Positions 1 through 8,361 of a stretch of 64,000 bases of DNA are shown piece after piece. The DNA comes from Planococcus sp. CP5-4_YE (GTDB taxonomy: Bacteria; Bacillota; Bacilli; Bacillales_A; Planococcaceae). The stretch's first letter is position 1. Every line of letters begins with the position of its first letter. Position numbers and translations under genes: made by a program. The notes below the pieces were generated by a model. The model was not told the origin of the DNA. It made no database searches and worked only from the letters and a program-made list of their open reading frames with translations. The stretch spans positions 1 through 64,000 of the forward strand of contig NZ_JAHPZO010000002.1 in assembly GCF_019042655.1 (NCBI RefSeq), read 5' to 3'.

Positions 1-11
1 GAGTAGTATTG

Positions 12-247
12 ATCCTGCAGTGACAGCCGAAACCGTCTTTCCGTACCGCCTCATGAGAGGCCGTAAACTATTCGGTATTAGCACCGGTTTCCCGGAGTTA
101 TCCCGATCTGCAGGGCAGGTTGCCCACGTGTTACTCACCCGTCCGCCGCTAAACCAAAGGAGCAAGCTCCAATGGTTCCGCTCGACTTGCATGTATTAGG
201 CACGCCGCCAGCGTTCGTCCTGAGCCAGGATCAAACTCTCCATTATA
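12..247 (-). rRNA. 16S rRNA, 5' part
   Basis: The reverse complement carries the conserved 16S start AGAGTTTGATCCTGG and continues through the V1-V2 region in a form typical of Planococcus-like bacteria. The gene runs off the window's left edge. The first 11 bases of the window do not match 16S: after CTGCAGGAT one expects GGGCC, but finds a copy of the leader sequence (see findings). The mature 5' end is placed near 247 by analogy with Bacillus. Confidence 0.95.
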
Positions 248-405
248 GAGTAGTATTGATTGCTCAATAGTTGCTGGCGCATCGCCGTCTCGAAAGACGC
301 GCGATTCGCTTTGATCTGCCGAAGCTGATCAGTAAGTTTGCCGCGATCGCTCGCGACTGTATTATTGACGTTTTGCTGTTCAGTTTTCAAGGTTCAAAAT
401 AATGA
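248..405 (-). promoter_or_regulatory. rRNA leader between tRNA-Gly and 16S
   Basis: This 158-base spacer separates tRNA-Gly from 16S on the transcribed (minus) strand. At 377-391 the transcript reads CTTGAAAACTGAACA, the conserved boxA-like leader sequence found before Bacillales rRNAs. No separate strong promoter is visible, so tRNAs and rRNA are probably cotranscribed. A reading frame covering the leader is not a gene. Confidence 0.6.
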
Positions 406-479
406 TGGAGCGGGTGAAGGGAATCGAACCCTCATCATCAGCTTGGAAGGCTGAGGTTTTACCACTAAACTACACCCGC
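406..479 (-). tRNA. tRNA-Gly (TCC)
   Basis: The reverse complement folds as a complete tRNA with anticodon loop CTTCCAA (TCC), T-loop TTCGATT and an encoded 3' CCA. It is the last tRNA of the cluster before the 16S leader. Confidence 0.97.
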
Positions 480-498
480 AAATTATATGAAAGATAAA

Positions 499-575
499 TG
501 GCGCGCCCGAGAGGACTCGAACCTCTAACCGCTTGATTCGTAGTCAAGTACTCTATCCAATTGAGCTACGGGCGC
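499..575 (-). tRNA. tRNA-Arg (ACG)
   Basis: The reverse complement has a complete cloverleaf with acceptor GCGCCCG pairing with CGGGCGC, anticodon loop CTACGAA (ACG) and an encoded CCA. Confidence 0.97.
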
Positions 576-592
576 AAATAATTGAATATGTA

Positions 593-678
<86 letters not shown>

Positions 679-775
679 AAATTATATTTTTCGAGACAAA
701 TTATATTATATAACTTCTAGCCTTTATTGTCAAGAATTACTTTTAACTTTAAGTTCGTCTCAGTAACCCTGAAAT

Positions 776-850
776 TGGCTGGGGTACCTGGATTCGAACC
801 AGGGCATGACGGGATCAAAACCCGTTGCCTTACCGCTTGGCTATACCCCA
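776..850 (-). tRNA. tRNA-Gln (TTG)
   Basis: Complete tRNA in reverse complement; anticodon loop TTTTGAT (TTG), T-loop TTCGAAT, encoded CCA. The 97-base gap to tRNA-Leu (679-775) holds no recognisable gene. Confidence 0.97.
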
Positions 851-859
851 TTGAAAAAA

Positions 860-935
860 TGGCGGTCCCGACCGGGATCGAACCGGCGATCTCCTGCGTG
901 ACAGGCAGGCATGTTAACCGCTACACCACGGGACC
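860..935 (-). tRNA. tRNA-Asp (GTC)
   Basis: Complete tRNA in reverse complement; anticodon loop CTGTCAC (GTC), acceptor GGTCCCG, encoded CCA. Confidence 0.97.
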
Positions 936-937
936 AT

Positions 938-1015
<78 letters not shown>

Positions 1016-1083
1016 ACAATAATAATATTTTCAATTGTATCACACACAAGTATTATATTAGAAAAGATAATTCAATATATGTA

Positions 1084-1158
1084 TGGTGACCCCTACGGGA
1101 TTCGAACCCGTGTTACCGCCGTGAAAGGGCGGTGTCTTAACCGCTTGACCAAGGGGCC
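1084..1158 (-). tRNA. tRNA-Glu (TTC)
   Basis: Complete tRNA in reverse complement; anticodon loop CTTTCAC (TTC), acceptor GGCCCCT, encoded CCA. Confidence 0.97.
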
Positions 1159-1165
1159 AAATAAA

Positions 1166-1240
1166 TGGCTCCGAAGGTAGGACTCGAACCTACGACCATC
1201 GCATTAACAGTGCGGTGCTCTACCACTGAGCTACTTCGGA
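1166..1240 (-). tRNA. tRNA-Asn (GTT)
   Basis: Complete tRNA in reverse complement; anticodon loop CTGTTAA (GTT), encoded CCA. It is the first gene of the cluster, directly behind the sigma-A promoter at 1271-1299. Confidence 0.97.
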
Positions 1241-1270
1241 ATAATGTTTAAGTACTTGTCGACTTTTTCT

Positions 1271-1299
1271 ATTATAAAGAGCCTGACAGCAATCGTCAA
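1271..1299 (-). promoter_or_regulatory. Sigma-A promoter of the tRNA-rRNA cluster
   Basis: On the minus strand TTGACG (1294-1299) and a perfect TATAAT (1271-1276) are separated by 17 bases, about 30 bases ahead of tRNA-Asn. Confidence 0.85.
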
Positions 1300-1543
1300 T
1301 ACTTTTATTCATCATTTTATATTTTAATTTATGTTCTGTATTTCGTTTAATAATCTACCCTTCAAATTACCTTAGCCTACAGAGTATTTAGCTGGCCAAT
1401 ACGGACCCTGAGTTAATAGAGTATGAGCAGTGGGTGGTTCAAATCCACCCTTTCTCTTCTTCTATTAAATACGAATCGCCAGTATTTTCTTTTGTTCATC
1501 TCCGTTTAGCGAGACTTCGCTACAAGTCGCTAGACATTAAAAA
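1300..1543. other. Gene-free spacer with a tRNA T-arm-like remnant
   Basis: About 240 bases between the tRNA promoter and the ydcK terminator hold no credible gene. At 1430-1452 on the plus strand there is a T-arm-like hairpin: a GGTGG/CCACC stem around loop TTCAAAT. No matching anticodon arm or acceptor stem is visible upstream, so it is at most a decayed or partly duplicated tRNA. Confidence 0.4.
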
Positions 1544-1570
1544 AAGAGCCGCTCAAAGAGGCGGCTCTTC
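1540..1570 (-). terminator. Terminator after ydcK
   Basis: A 9-bp perfect stem (1544-1552 with 1561-1569) is followed on the minus strand by a T run, just behind the SprT-like stop codon. Confidence 0.85.
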
Positions 1571-1571
1571 C

Positions 1572-2036
1572 TTATAAACTCTTTTCTCTTTTCATCCGCA
1601 GCTTGCCGCTGCAACGTCCGCATCTGTACTTCGCGGTGTTCATGCGGATCCTTCTCGGGAATTCCGTTTTACAGGAGATGCATTCATATAGATGAAAGCC
1701 ATTCGTCTTCCGGCGTTTCTCTGCGAGGAGAGAACAAAACCGTGGAGATTCTGTCTCTAGTAACAACTCTCGGAAATCCTTGTCTCGATGTTTGTATCCT
1801 TTTCCTTCAAGGTGGAGGTGATAATGGCAAAGCTCATGCTTAATGATGCCCGTCAGTTCATCACCGCCGAACTTCTCATATGAAGCCGGATTGATTTCAA
1901 TGTTATGCGATCTCAGTAAGTAACGGCCGCCTGTCGTACGGAGGCGTTTATTGAATACGCCTTGATGGCGAAATGGCTTCCCGAAAATGTCACGAGAAAT
2001 CTCTGCAATCATCTTAGTCAATTCTTCGTTCGTCAT
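1572..2036 (-). CDS. ydcK: SprT-like zinc metalloprotease-fold protein (YdcK)
   Basis: This 154-residue protein belongs to the SprT-like family. It has an HExxH-type zinc motif, HELCH, at residues 67-71, and a C-terminal zinc-ribbon-like pair of cysteine motifs (CISC near 119, CGRC near 138). SprT-like proteins resemble zinc proteases, but the bacterial role is not established. The ATG lies one base after the tex stop codon and has AGGAGAG in the end of tex, so the two genes are cotranscribed. The tex-ydcK order is the same as in B. subtilis. Confidence 0.9.
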   Translation of the reverse strand: MTNEELTKMIAEISRDIFGKPFRHQGVFNKRLRTTGGRYLLRSHNIEINPASYEKFGGDELTGIIKHELCHYHLHLEGKGYKHRDKDFRELLLETESPRFCSLLAEKRRKTNGFHLYECISCKTEFPRRIRMNTAKYRCGRCSGKLRMKREKSL

Positions 2037-2037
2037 C

Positions 2038-4218
2038 TTATCTCTCCTGAAGATCCGGCTGTTGTTCTTTCGGTGGCAGCATCGTCAAGGCGATCCGCCC
2101 TTTTTGTTTTTCGACCTGGTCTACCCAAACCGTGACGATATCTCCGACTGCCACAACATCAAGCGGGTGTTTGACAAATCCTTTTTTCAATTTAGAGATG
2201 TGGACCAGCCCGTCTTGTTTCACGCCAATGTCGACGAAGGCTCCGAAGTCGACGACATTGCGAACCGTTCCTTGTACTTCCATGCCAGGCGTTAAGTCTT
2301 CCATCTTCAAGACATCGCTCTTTAGCAATGGCTGAGGGAACTCATCTCGCGGGTCGCGGAATGGTTTCTTCAATGCATCCACGATGTCTTTGAGTGTCAC
2401 TTTGCCGATTTCCCACTCATGGCTTAATGCCTCTAGGTCCATATTTTCCAGCTTCGCGATAATTTCTGGACGGCCAATCATTTTTTTGTCCGCATCGATC
2501 AACTTAAGGATCCTCTCGGCAGCTTCGTAGCTTTCTGGATGAATACCAGTAGCATCGAGCGGGTCTTTCCCTTCCGTTATGCGCAAAAATCCTACAGCTT
2601 GCTCATAAGTCTTGGCGCCGAGGCGAGGAATTTTCTTTAGTTGGACGCGAGAAGTGAAGCGCCCGTTTTCATCACGCACTTTAATGATGTTTTCTGCGAC
2701 GGTCTTGCTGAGTCCAGCAACGTATTGAAGTAGAGAAGCTGAAGCAGAATTAACATTCACGCCGACTTGGTTGACTGCAGTCTCAACAACGAAGGTCAAT
2801 TGATCTGCCAGTTTTTTCTGGGAGACATCGTGTTGATATTGTCCAACGCCTACTGCTTTCGGGTCGATCTTCACGAGTTCCGAAAGCGGATCTTGAAGTC
2901 GTCGGGCGATGGAAGCTGCACTGCGCTCTTCGACTTGCAAATCCGGAAACTCTGCACGGGCTACATCGGAAGCCGAGTAAACACTGGCACCCGCTTCATT
3001 GACAATAACGTAAGATGCGTTTTTCGCAGTTTCACCGAGAAAATCCGCAACGAATTGTTCGGTCTCGCGTGATGCTGTGCCATTTCCGATCGCCATGATT
3101 TCAATAGGATAGGTGTCCGTTAGACGCTGTAAAGTTTTCTTTGCGCCTTGTTGATCGGATTTTGGGGGATGCGGATAAATGACCGCTACTTCCAATAATT
3201 TTCCTGTTGCATCTATCACTGCTAATTTACAACCCGTACGGTACGCCGGATCAACACCGAGCACCATTTTATCTTTCATCGGAGGCTGCAATAACAGGTT
3301 GCGAAGGTTTTCTGAAAAGATGTGTATAGCTTGCGTTTCACCTTTTTCACTTAGTTCCGTACGGATTTCACGTTCGATGGATGGCTGGATCAGGCGTTTA
3401 TAGCTGTCTTCAATGGCCGCTTCTACTTCTTTGGCGGCAGGACTCCCTATTTTCATCCATTTGTCTTTCATTAAACGAATGATCCGGTCGACTGGAGGTG
3501 TGACAGTCACTTTCAATACACCTTCTTTTTCGCCCCGGTTGATGGCCAAAATACGGTGTGGGACGATTTTTTTGATTGCTTCACTGTATTCATAATACAT
3601 TTGGAAGACTTGTTTCTCGTCTTCGTGCCCCTTTTTAGCCGCTGTCTCCAACAGGCCGGTATCACGGGTCATTCGACGGGCTTTTTCACGGATATCAGGG
3701 TCGTCCGCAAAAAGCTCAGCTAAAATATCCTGTGCTCCTGCTATCGCTTCTTCCGCTGTTTCAATACCCTTTTCAGCACTGATATACTGTTCCGTTACCT
3801 TTTCGATCTGCTCTTTTCCTGGTTTCAAAAGCCAATCTGCCAGTCCCTGCAGCCCTTTTTCTTTTGCGATGATCGCTTTTGTGCGGCGTTTTTGTTTATA
3901 AGGTCGATATAAATCTTCCACTCTTTGGAGAACAGTGGCTCCTTTAATAGCTTTTTCAAGCTCAGGAGTCAATTGCTCCTGTTCTTCAATTGAACGGATC
4001 ACATCTGTTTTTCTTTGTTCCAAATTCTGGATATATGTATAACGATCTTCCACTGCCTTTATCTGGACTTCATCCAATGAACCAGTCGCTTCTTTTCGGT
4101 AACGGGCGATAAAAGGCACCGTATTGCCACCTTCAAGCAGCTCAATGACTTGCTTTGCTTGGTTTGGTTTAACGCCAGTCTCTTTGGCGATTAATGCGTG
4201 CAATTGCTGAATATCCAT
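2038..4218 (-). CDS. tex: Tex-family RNA-binding transcription accessory protein
   Basis: This 726-residue protein is homologous to Tex (B. subtilis YdcI), a nucleic-acid-binding protein with an N-terminal helical region, a YqgF/RNase H-like domain (GVDPAYRTGCK near 320), helix-hairpin-helix motifs (NSASASLLQYVAGL near 490) and a C-terminal S1 domain (VVDFGAFVDIGVKQDGLVHI, about 655-680). The frame opens further upstream with GTG at 4227, but AAAGGAAG directly abuts that GTG and lies 8 bases before the ATG at 4218, which is therefore preferred. It lies behind a terminator separating it from rsbX and heads the tex-ydcK operon. Confidence 0.95.
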   Translation of the reverse strand: MDIQQLHALIAKETGVKPNQAKQVIELLEGGNTVPFIARYRKEATGSLDEVQIKAVEDRYTYIQNLEQRKTDVIRSIEEQEQLTPELEKAIKGATVLQRVEDLYRPYKQKRRTKAIIAKEKGLQGLADWLLKPGKEQIEKVTEQYISAEKGIETAEEAIAGAQDILAELFADDPDIREKARRMTRDTGLLETAAKKGHEDEKQVFQMYYEYSEAIKKIVPHRILAINRGEKEGVLKVTVTPPVDRIIRLMKDKWMKIGSPAAKEVEAAIEDSYKRLIQPSIEREIRTELSEKGETQAIHIFSENLRNLLLQPPMKDKMVLGVDPAYRTGCKLAVIDATGKLLEVAVIYPHPPKSDQQGAKKTLQRLTDTYPIEIMAIGNGTASRETEQFVADFLGETAKNASYVIVNEAGASVYSASDVARAEFPDLQVEERSAASIARRLQDPLSELVKIDPKAVGVGQYQHDVSQKKLADQLTFVVETAVNQVGVNVNSASASLLQYVAGLSKTVAENIIKVRDENGRFTSRVQLKKIPRLGAKTYEQAVGFLRITEGKDPLDATGIHPESYEAAERILKLIDADKKMIGRPEIIAKLENMDLEALSHEWEIGKVTLKDIVDALKKPFRDPRDEFPQPLLKSDVLKMEDLTPGMEVQGTVRNVVDFGAFVDIGVKQDGLVHISKLKKGFVKHPLDVVAVGDIVTVWVDQVEKQKGRIALTMLPPKEQQPDLQER

Positions 4219-4302
4219 TCTACGCACTTCCTTTCTGCCTCTCTATTTTAACATGCTTGTTGATAATCGGAGAAACAAGCCGCCGCCATTGATTTTCCCC
4301 AT

Positions 4303-4337
4303 AAAAAAAGAAGCCTCTCCTTAATGGAGAAGGCTTC
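4303..4337 (-). terminator. Terminator of the rsb-sigB operon
   Basis: GAAGCC..TCTCC pairs with GGAGA..GGCTTC (4310-4320 with 4325-4337, one bulge), followed on the minus strand by seven T. The stem overlaps the rsbX stop codon. Confidence 0.85.
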
Positions 4338-4920
4338 CTGAAATTAATGTAGCGTCGTCGCCTGTTTGAATGGACGCAAGAATGTCTTCATACAGCCGCC
4401 TAGGCGCTCCTGCTCTTCTCATCATCGCTTTTGGATTGCGTAAATCCACGCCATCTGAGTGAATCAAAAATAAGTCGTTTTCCAAATACGTGTAAAGCTG
4501 GGTTTTCAGCTTTTGAGGCCTTCCCGATAGGTAGCCCATGACTGGTAGTGGATAAATTACTTCATCGGTTTCTCTTCTATAAAGATAGAAACGAATGTTA
4601 CCTACACAACTGTATTCTAAAGTGCGCTTCCTGAAGTCCACTTTAAAAATTGCGACCGCTGCTCCACGTTTTTGCAACATCAAACCGTTGAAGCGATTCA
4701 TCAATTGATCGATTGTCTCATGATGGTACTCTTTCAAGATTTGCGGGATGACCTGTGACGATTCACGCGCTACGGGCCCGCTTCCCAAACCATCGGCTAC
4801 GGAGCAAATAAAGTAATCGTCCGTCAATACAGTGAAATAACTGTCGCCGGATTCGTAATTTCCTTTTTTTGCTGCGTTGTAGGCATAGGCTTCCACATTT
4901 TCATGGCGAATTTCTTCCAC
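4321..4920 (-). CDS. rsbX: RsbX, PP2C-type serine phosphatase (feedback regulator of the stressosome)
   Basis: This 199-residue PP2C-family phosphatase is the last gene of the SigB operon. In B. subtilis RsbX dephosphorylates RsbS and RsbR and so resets the stressosome after stress. Metal-binding aspartates are visible in VADGLGSG (near 40), IHSDGVDL (near 153) and GDDATLI (near 187). The start is GTG, and its G is also the last base of the sigB TAG stop, so translation is coupled. The stop codon sits in the operon terminator. Confidence 0.93.
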   Translation of the reverse strand: MEEIRHENVEAYAYNAAKKGNYESGDSYFTVLTDDYFICSVADGLGSGPVARESSQVIPQILKEYHHETIDQLMNRFNGLMLQKRGAAVAIFKVDFRKRTLEYSCVGNIRFYLYRRETDEVIYPLPVMGYLSGRPQKLKTQLYTYLENDLFLIHSDGVDLRNPKAMMRRAGAPRRLYEDILASIQTGDDATLISGSLLH

Positions 4921-5702
4921 TAGGAAACCCCGCCGGCAGCCAAAATGGCTTCTTGAAGCTTTTTGATGGCTTTTCGTTGAAGGCGCGAAACGTGCATCTG
5001 GGAAATGCCCAGGCGGTCGCCCGCTTCCTTCTGGCTCAGCTGCTCTATGTAGGTGTATTGGATGATCTGCTTTTCCCGATCGGAAAGGACATTCATCGCT
5101 TCCGCTACGAGCATGCGCTGATCCGCTTTTTCGTATCCGTCATCTTCTTGGCCGACTACATCAAACAATGTAACCGTACTGCCGTCCGAATCCGCCTCGA
5201 GTGAATGGTCCATGGAAAGCGCTTGATAGCTTTTGCCCATCTCCATCGCTTCCAAAACGTCGTCTTCATCAACATCTAGATATTCGGCGATTTCCCACAC
5301 TTGTGGAGAACGCTGAAGCTCTGTCGTCAACACTTCGACCGTCGCTTTGATGCGTGGGCCCAGCTCTTTTATGCGGCGCGGCACATGGATCGCCCATGTT
5401 TTGTCACGCAAAAAGCGCTTGATCTCACCGATGATGGTCGGCACCGCGAAAGCTTCGAAGCTGCGGCCATAGGATGGATCATAACGCCGGATTGCACCTA
5501 GCAAGCCAAGCATGCCCACTTGTGCGATATCCTCGTGGTAGGACTTCCCGTTTGAATACTTGCGGGCAATCGATTCCACAAGACGGCGGTAATTAAGGAC
5601 AAGGTTTGTCTGTGCTTCCTCGTCCTCGGTTTTTTGATAAGCTTCAATCCATTCCAGTACCTGTTCTTTCGTTGGCTGATTAGGATGAGATTGTTTCGAC
5701 AT
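4920..5702 (-). CDS. sigB: RNA polymerase sigma factor SigB
   Basis: This 260-residue alternative sigma factor of the general stress response has region 2 (GMLGLLGAIRRYDP near 90) and a region 4 helix-turn-helix (QKEAGDRLGISQMHVSRLQR near 225). RsbW holds it inactive. The frame is open to an ATG at 5729, but the ATG at 5702 gives the usual MSKQ-type N terminus. Either start overlaps the end of rsbW, as in B. subtilis, so sigB and rsbW are translationally coupled. At least five SigB-type promoters elsewhere in this window could be its targets. Confidence 0.97.
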   Translation of the reverse strand: MSKQSHPNQPTKEQVLEWIEAYQKTEDEEAQTNLVLNYRRLVESIARKYSNGKSYHEDIAQVGMLGLLGAIRRYDPSYGRSFEAFAVPTIIGEIKRFLRDKTWAIHVPRRIKELGPRIKATVEVLTTELQRSPQVWEIAEYLDVDEDDVLEAMEMGKSYQALSMDHSLEADSDGSTVTLFDVVGQEDDGYEKADQRMLVAEAMNVLSDREKQIIQYTYIEQLSQKEAGDRLGISQMHVSRLQRKAIKKLQEAILAAGGVS

Positions 5703-6150
5703 CCTCTTCCACCCGCTCTCCTTCAACATGCTTGGTCATAAAGACAGTAACGCCTTCCTGATGATGCACCTTCACTTCATCCATAAGCGTTTCGATCAAA
5801 TACAGACCGAGACCCCCTTCGCGCAGGAACGCTCCCTCTTCCTGATCGTGGTAAGGGCCCACTTTTGCCTTGGTCTCTTCAAAATTGAAACTTTGGCCGT
5901 GGTCGGCTACCATGATTTCAATTTTGTCTTCATATAATGCGCAACCGATGACCACTTCGCCTTCTTCACCTTCTGAATAAGCATGCTGGACAGCATTTGT
6001 TACTGCTTCACTTGAAGCGATCTTCAAATCTTCAATATCATCAAATGAAAAACCGATGCGGCTTGCAAGACCTGAAATCGTCAGACGGGCAACGCCAACA
6101 TACTGGGATTTGGCCGGGACGCGCATCTCTACATAATCGAAAGGACGCAT
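5680..6150 (-). CDS. rsbW: RsbW, anti-sigma-B factor and serine kinase
   Basis: This 156-residue GHKL-fold kinase binds SigB in unstressed cells and phosphorylates RsbV. The N box (EAVTNAVQHAY), the G1 box (VADHGQ) and the G2 box (GGLGLYLI) are all present. The start has AAAGGGTGGG eight bases upstream, inside the end of rsbV, and lies two bases after the rsbV stop. Its 3' end overlaps sigB by 23 bases. Confidence 0.97.
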   Translation of the reverse strand: MRPFDYVEMRVPAKSQYVGVARLTISGLASRIGFSFDDIEDLKIASSEAVTNAVQHAYSEGEEGEVVIGCALYEDKIEIMVADHGQSFNFEETKAKVGPYHDQEEGAFLREGGLGLYLIETLMDEVKVHHQEGVTVFMTKHVEGERVEEDVETISS

Positions 6151-6152
6151 GA

Positions 6153-6485
6153 TTAATTCCCACCCTTTCCGACTGCTGCTTCAATATCCATAATATCGCC
6201 TAAGCCAGTGATATCGAAAAGGCGCTTCAGGCGGCTTGAAAGCCCAGTCAGTTTCAAATGGCCGCCTTTTGCGTTGATGGATTTATAGAACGCAACAAAG
6301 ACGCCCAAGCCTGTACTATCCATATAATCGACACCGGATAAGTCCAATTCGGCATTCAAGCCTTCTTGAGCCTGGTACGCTTCTAATTTTCCGCGAAGTA
6401 CCGGTGCAGTATGCGCATCGATTTCCCCGTGAATTTCGCCTTTTAATTTATTGTTATTTTCTGTCAAATTAACTTGAATATTCAT
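6153..6485 (-). CDS. rsbV: RsbV, anti-anti-sigma factor
   Basis: This 110-residue STAS-domain protein frees SigB by binding RsbW when it is unphosphorylated. The phosphorylated serine is Ser57 in YMDSTGLG, matching Ser56 of B. subtilis RsbV. It is the first gene behind the internal SigB promoter at 6549-6574, so rsbV-rsbW-sigB-rsbX can be autoinduced apart from the upstream stressosome genes. Confidence 0.97.
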   Translation of the reverse strand: MNIQVNLTENNNKLKGEIHGEIDAHTAPVLRGKLEAYQAQEGLNAELDLSGVDYMDSTGLGVFVAFYKSINAKGGHLKLTGLSSRLKRLFDITGLGDIMDIEAAVGKGGN

Positions 6486-6548
6486 CTCTATATGACACCC
6501 CGTTTTGTATGATTCAATTCGGCTGAAGAAAAGCCATTCTACGCTTTC

Positions 6549-6574
6549 ATACCCGCTATCTAACGCTTTTAAAC
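6549..6574 (-). promoter_or_regulatory. Autoregulatory SigB promoter before rsbV
   Basis: On the minus strand GTTTAA (6569-6574) and GGGTAT (6549-6554) are 14 bases apart, a perfect SigB consensus, in the gap between rsbU and rsbV. The B. subtilis operon has its internal SigB promoter in the same place. Confidence 0.92.
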
Positions 6575-6580
6575 ATCAGA

Positions 6581-7582
6581 TTAAACCTTCTTGTAAACCA
6601 CTAAAGTGAAATCATCCTGTAGTTCTGCATTTTGCATTCGTTCAAGCTCATCGTAAACGTGTTGGACAATTGCCTGAGCCGGTTGGTCTTTTTTTTGCTC
6701 AATTAGTTTGTAAATAACCTCGCGCTCGATAAAACCTTCCTCCGTACGGCCTTCAGTCACCCCGTCCGTCATCATGATGACCATATCACCTTTATCCAAG
6801 GCAACGGAATGCTCTTCATAAACTGCGGCTGGCGAAACACCGAGCAACAGGCCTTTTGCTTCGAGTTCATCAAATTCTTCTGTATCTGCACGATAGAGAA
6901 TGGCAGGCTCATGACCGGCCGATCCGTATGTGAGCTTGGCTGCACCGGCATCGTAATTCGCGTAGAACATCGACACGAACATCGAGTCGTCGACGCTTTT
7001 TTCAACAATCCGGTTGATGACGCCGAGCACGTCTTTCGGCAGGGCGTGCGAGCTGTTCAAGCTGTCCATGCCGAATTTGATCATGGACATGCAAAGAGCC
7101 GCTGGCAGGCCTTTACCGATTACATCGGCAACGGCTACGCCAGCGTAGCCATCATAATCACTGACAAAATAAATATAATCTCCGTTCATCTTTTTGGCAG
7201 GGATCGACAATAAGCCGATATCCAGCCCTTCGAGGGACGGTAACTTGGTCTTGAGCAATGTTTCCTGCACATTGGCTGCCAAGTCCATCTCCACTTTCAG
7301 CTCTTCCTGACGCTTCAGTAAACTTTGGCGTTCCTGCAATGCCAGCCCGTAATTAATCATCATCTCAATAAGGAAATCAAAGGAATGCCAAACAACATCC
7401 GGAAGATCACTATAGAGCTCCCGGATGGCTGCTTTGTGCATGCTGATCACTTCTTCCGGAGAAATATTCTCCAGAATCAATTGCCTACTGAAATTTTGGC
7501 CAACGTACAAATTTTGCTCCGTCTGCTTTTTTACATATTCGTTCAGAATTTCCTGATATTGCGCTTCAATGTGTTGAGGCAT
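6581..7582 (-). CDS. rsbU: RsbU, PP2C phosphatase activated by RsbT
   Basis: This 333-residue protein dephosphorylates RsbV-P after environmental stress. Residues 1 to about 110 form the helical RsbT-binding region; the rest is a PP2C/SpoIIE-like domain with DVIGKGLPAALCMSM near 150 and MMTDGVTEG near 272. AGGGGGAA lies eight bases before the ATG. It follows rsbT by 12 bases and is the last gene of the upstream (stressosome) half of the operon. Confidence 0.97.
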   Translation of the reverse strand: MPQHIEAQYQEILNEYVKKQTEQNLYVGQNFSRQLILENISPEEVISMHKAAIRELYSDLPDVVWHSFDFLIEMMINYGLALQERQSLLKRQEELKVEMDLAANVQETLLKTKLPSLEGLDIGLLSIPAKKMNGDYIYFVSDYDGYAGVAVADVIGKGLPAALCMSMIKFGMDSLNSSHALPKDVLGVINRIVEKSVDDSMFVSMFYANYDAGAAKLTYGSAGHEPAILYRADTEEFDELEAKGLLLGVSPAAVYEEHSVALDKGDMVIMMTDGVTEGRTEEGFIEREVIYKLIEQKKDQPAQAIVQHVYDELERMQNAELQDDFTLVVYKKV

Positions 7583-7594
7583 TTAGCGTTCCCC

Positions 7595-8002
7595 CTAGCG
7601 GAGCCACTTCGTAGCCCGTATATCTGTCCCTTCACCTTGGATCGTTTCGATCTTGAAATCGTCCATTAAGCGCTTGACACCCGGCAGGCCTGCACCCAAT
7701 CCTCCTGATGTCGTAAAACCGTCTTCCATTACTTTTCTGACATCCGGAATCCCCGGCCCGCTATCGGCGGCGATAATCAAGATTCCCTTCATGCCATTTT
7801 CAGTCAGCTGCTGGATTTCAATCCTGCCCTGACCGGCGTATAAATAAATATTGCGGGCAAGTTCGCTGATGGCAGTTGTAATCCGAGCCTGGTCAACCGT
7901 GCCGAAGCCGAGCTCCTTGGCGACATTACGCCCAAGCTGCCTTGCAGCTACAATATCCCATTCCGTTAAAATTTCCACTGAGGATTGGTCGCTCATTTTC
8001 AA
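7595..8002 (-). CDS. rsbT: RsbT, serine/threonine kinase of the stressosome
   Basis: This 135-residue GHKL kinase is sequestered by RsbR/RsbS. On stress it phosphorylates them, is released and activates RsbU. The N box ([13 protein letters not shown]), DSGPGI and [13 protein letters not shown] are present. It overlaps rsbS by four bases (ATGA type), so the genes are coupled. Confidence 0.97.
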   Translation of the reverse strand: MKMSDQSSVEILTEWDIVAARQLGRNVAKELGFGTVDQARITTAISELARNIYLYAGQGRIEIQQLTENGMKGILIIAADSGPGIPDVRKVMEDGFTTSGGLGAGLPGVKRLMDDFKIETIQGEGTDIRATKWLR

Positions 8003-8361
8003 GCCTCCAATTCCAGTTGAAGTTTCTCCAAGCCGTTCTCTAGGTCAAGTGCCGTCATAACATCTTCAAGTCGAATTCCGAGCTCGATCAAAGTGATGGC
8101 AACTGCCGGCTGGATACCGGTAATAACCACTCTTGCCCCCATCAAGCTGGACATGCTGATGACATCTCCTAGCACTTTGGCAATAAATGAATCAATAAAG
8201 TCGATGGAGGTCAAATCAATGACCACCCCGCGGGCGCTGGTTTCGTGCAATTTAGTCAAAAGATCCTCTTGGAACTGCAAAGCCGTCTGGTCATCCAGCT
8301 CCCATTGAATCGAAACAATTAATGTATCTTTCAGTTTTAGAATTGGGATTCTCACATTCAT
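7999..8361 (-). CDS. rsbS: RsbS, STAS scaffold protein of the stressosome
   Basis: This 120-residue single STAS-domain protein binds RsbT and forms the stressosome core with RsbR. The phosphorylatable serine is Ser58 in [10 protein letters not shown], equivalent to Ser59 of B. subtilis RsbS. It overlaps both rsbR and rsbT by four bases. Confidence 0.97.
   Translation of the reverse strand: MNVRIPILKLKDTLIVSIQWELDDQTALQFQEDLLTKLHETSARGVVIDLTSIDFIDSFIAKVLGDVISMSSLMGARVVITGIQPAVAITLIELGIRLEDVMTALDLENGLEKLQLELEA

Noticed and set aside
196-390. 64-residue frame on the minus strand between tRNA-Gly and 16S
   Set aside because: It lies over the rRNA leader and 16S itself; the sequence is explained by rRNA.
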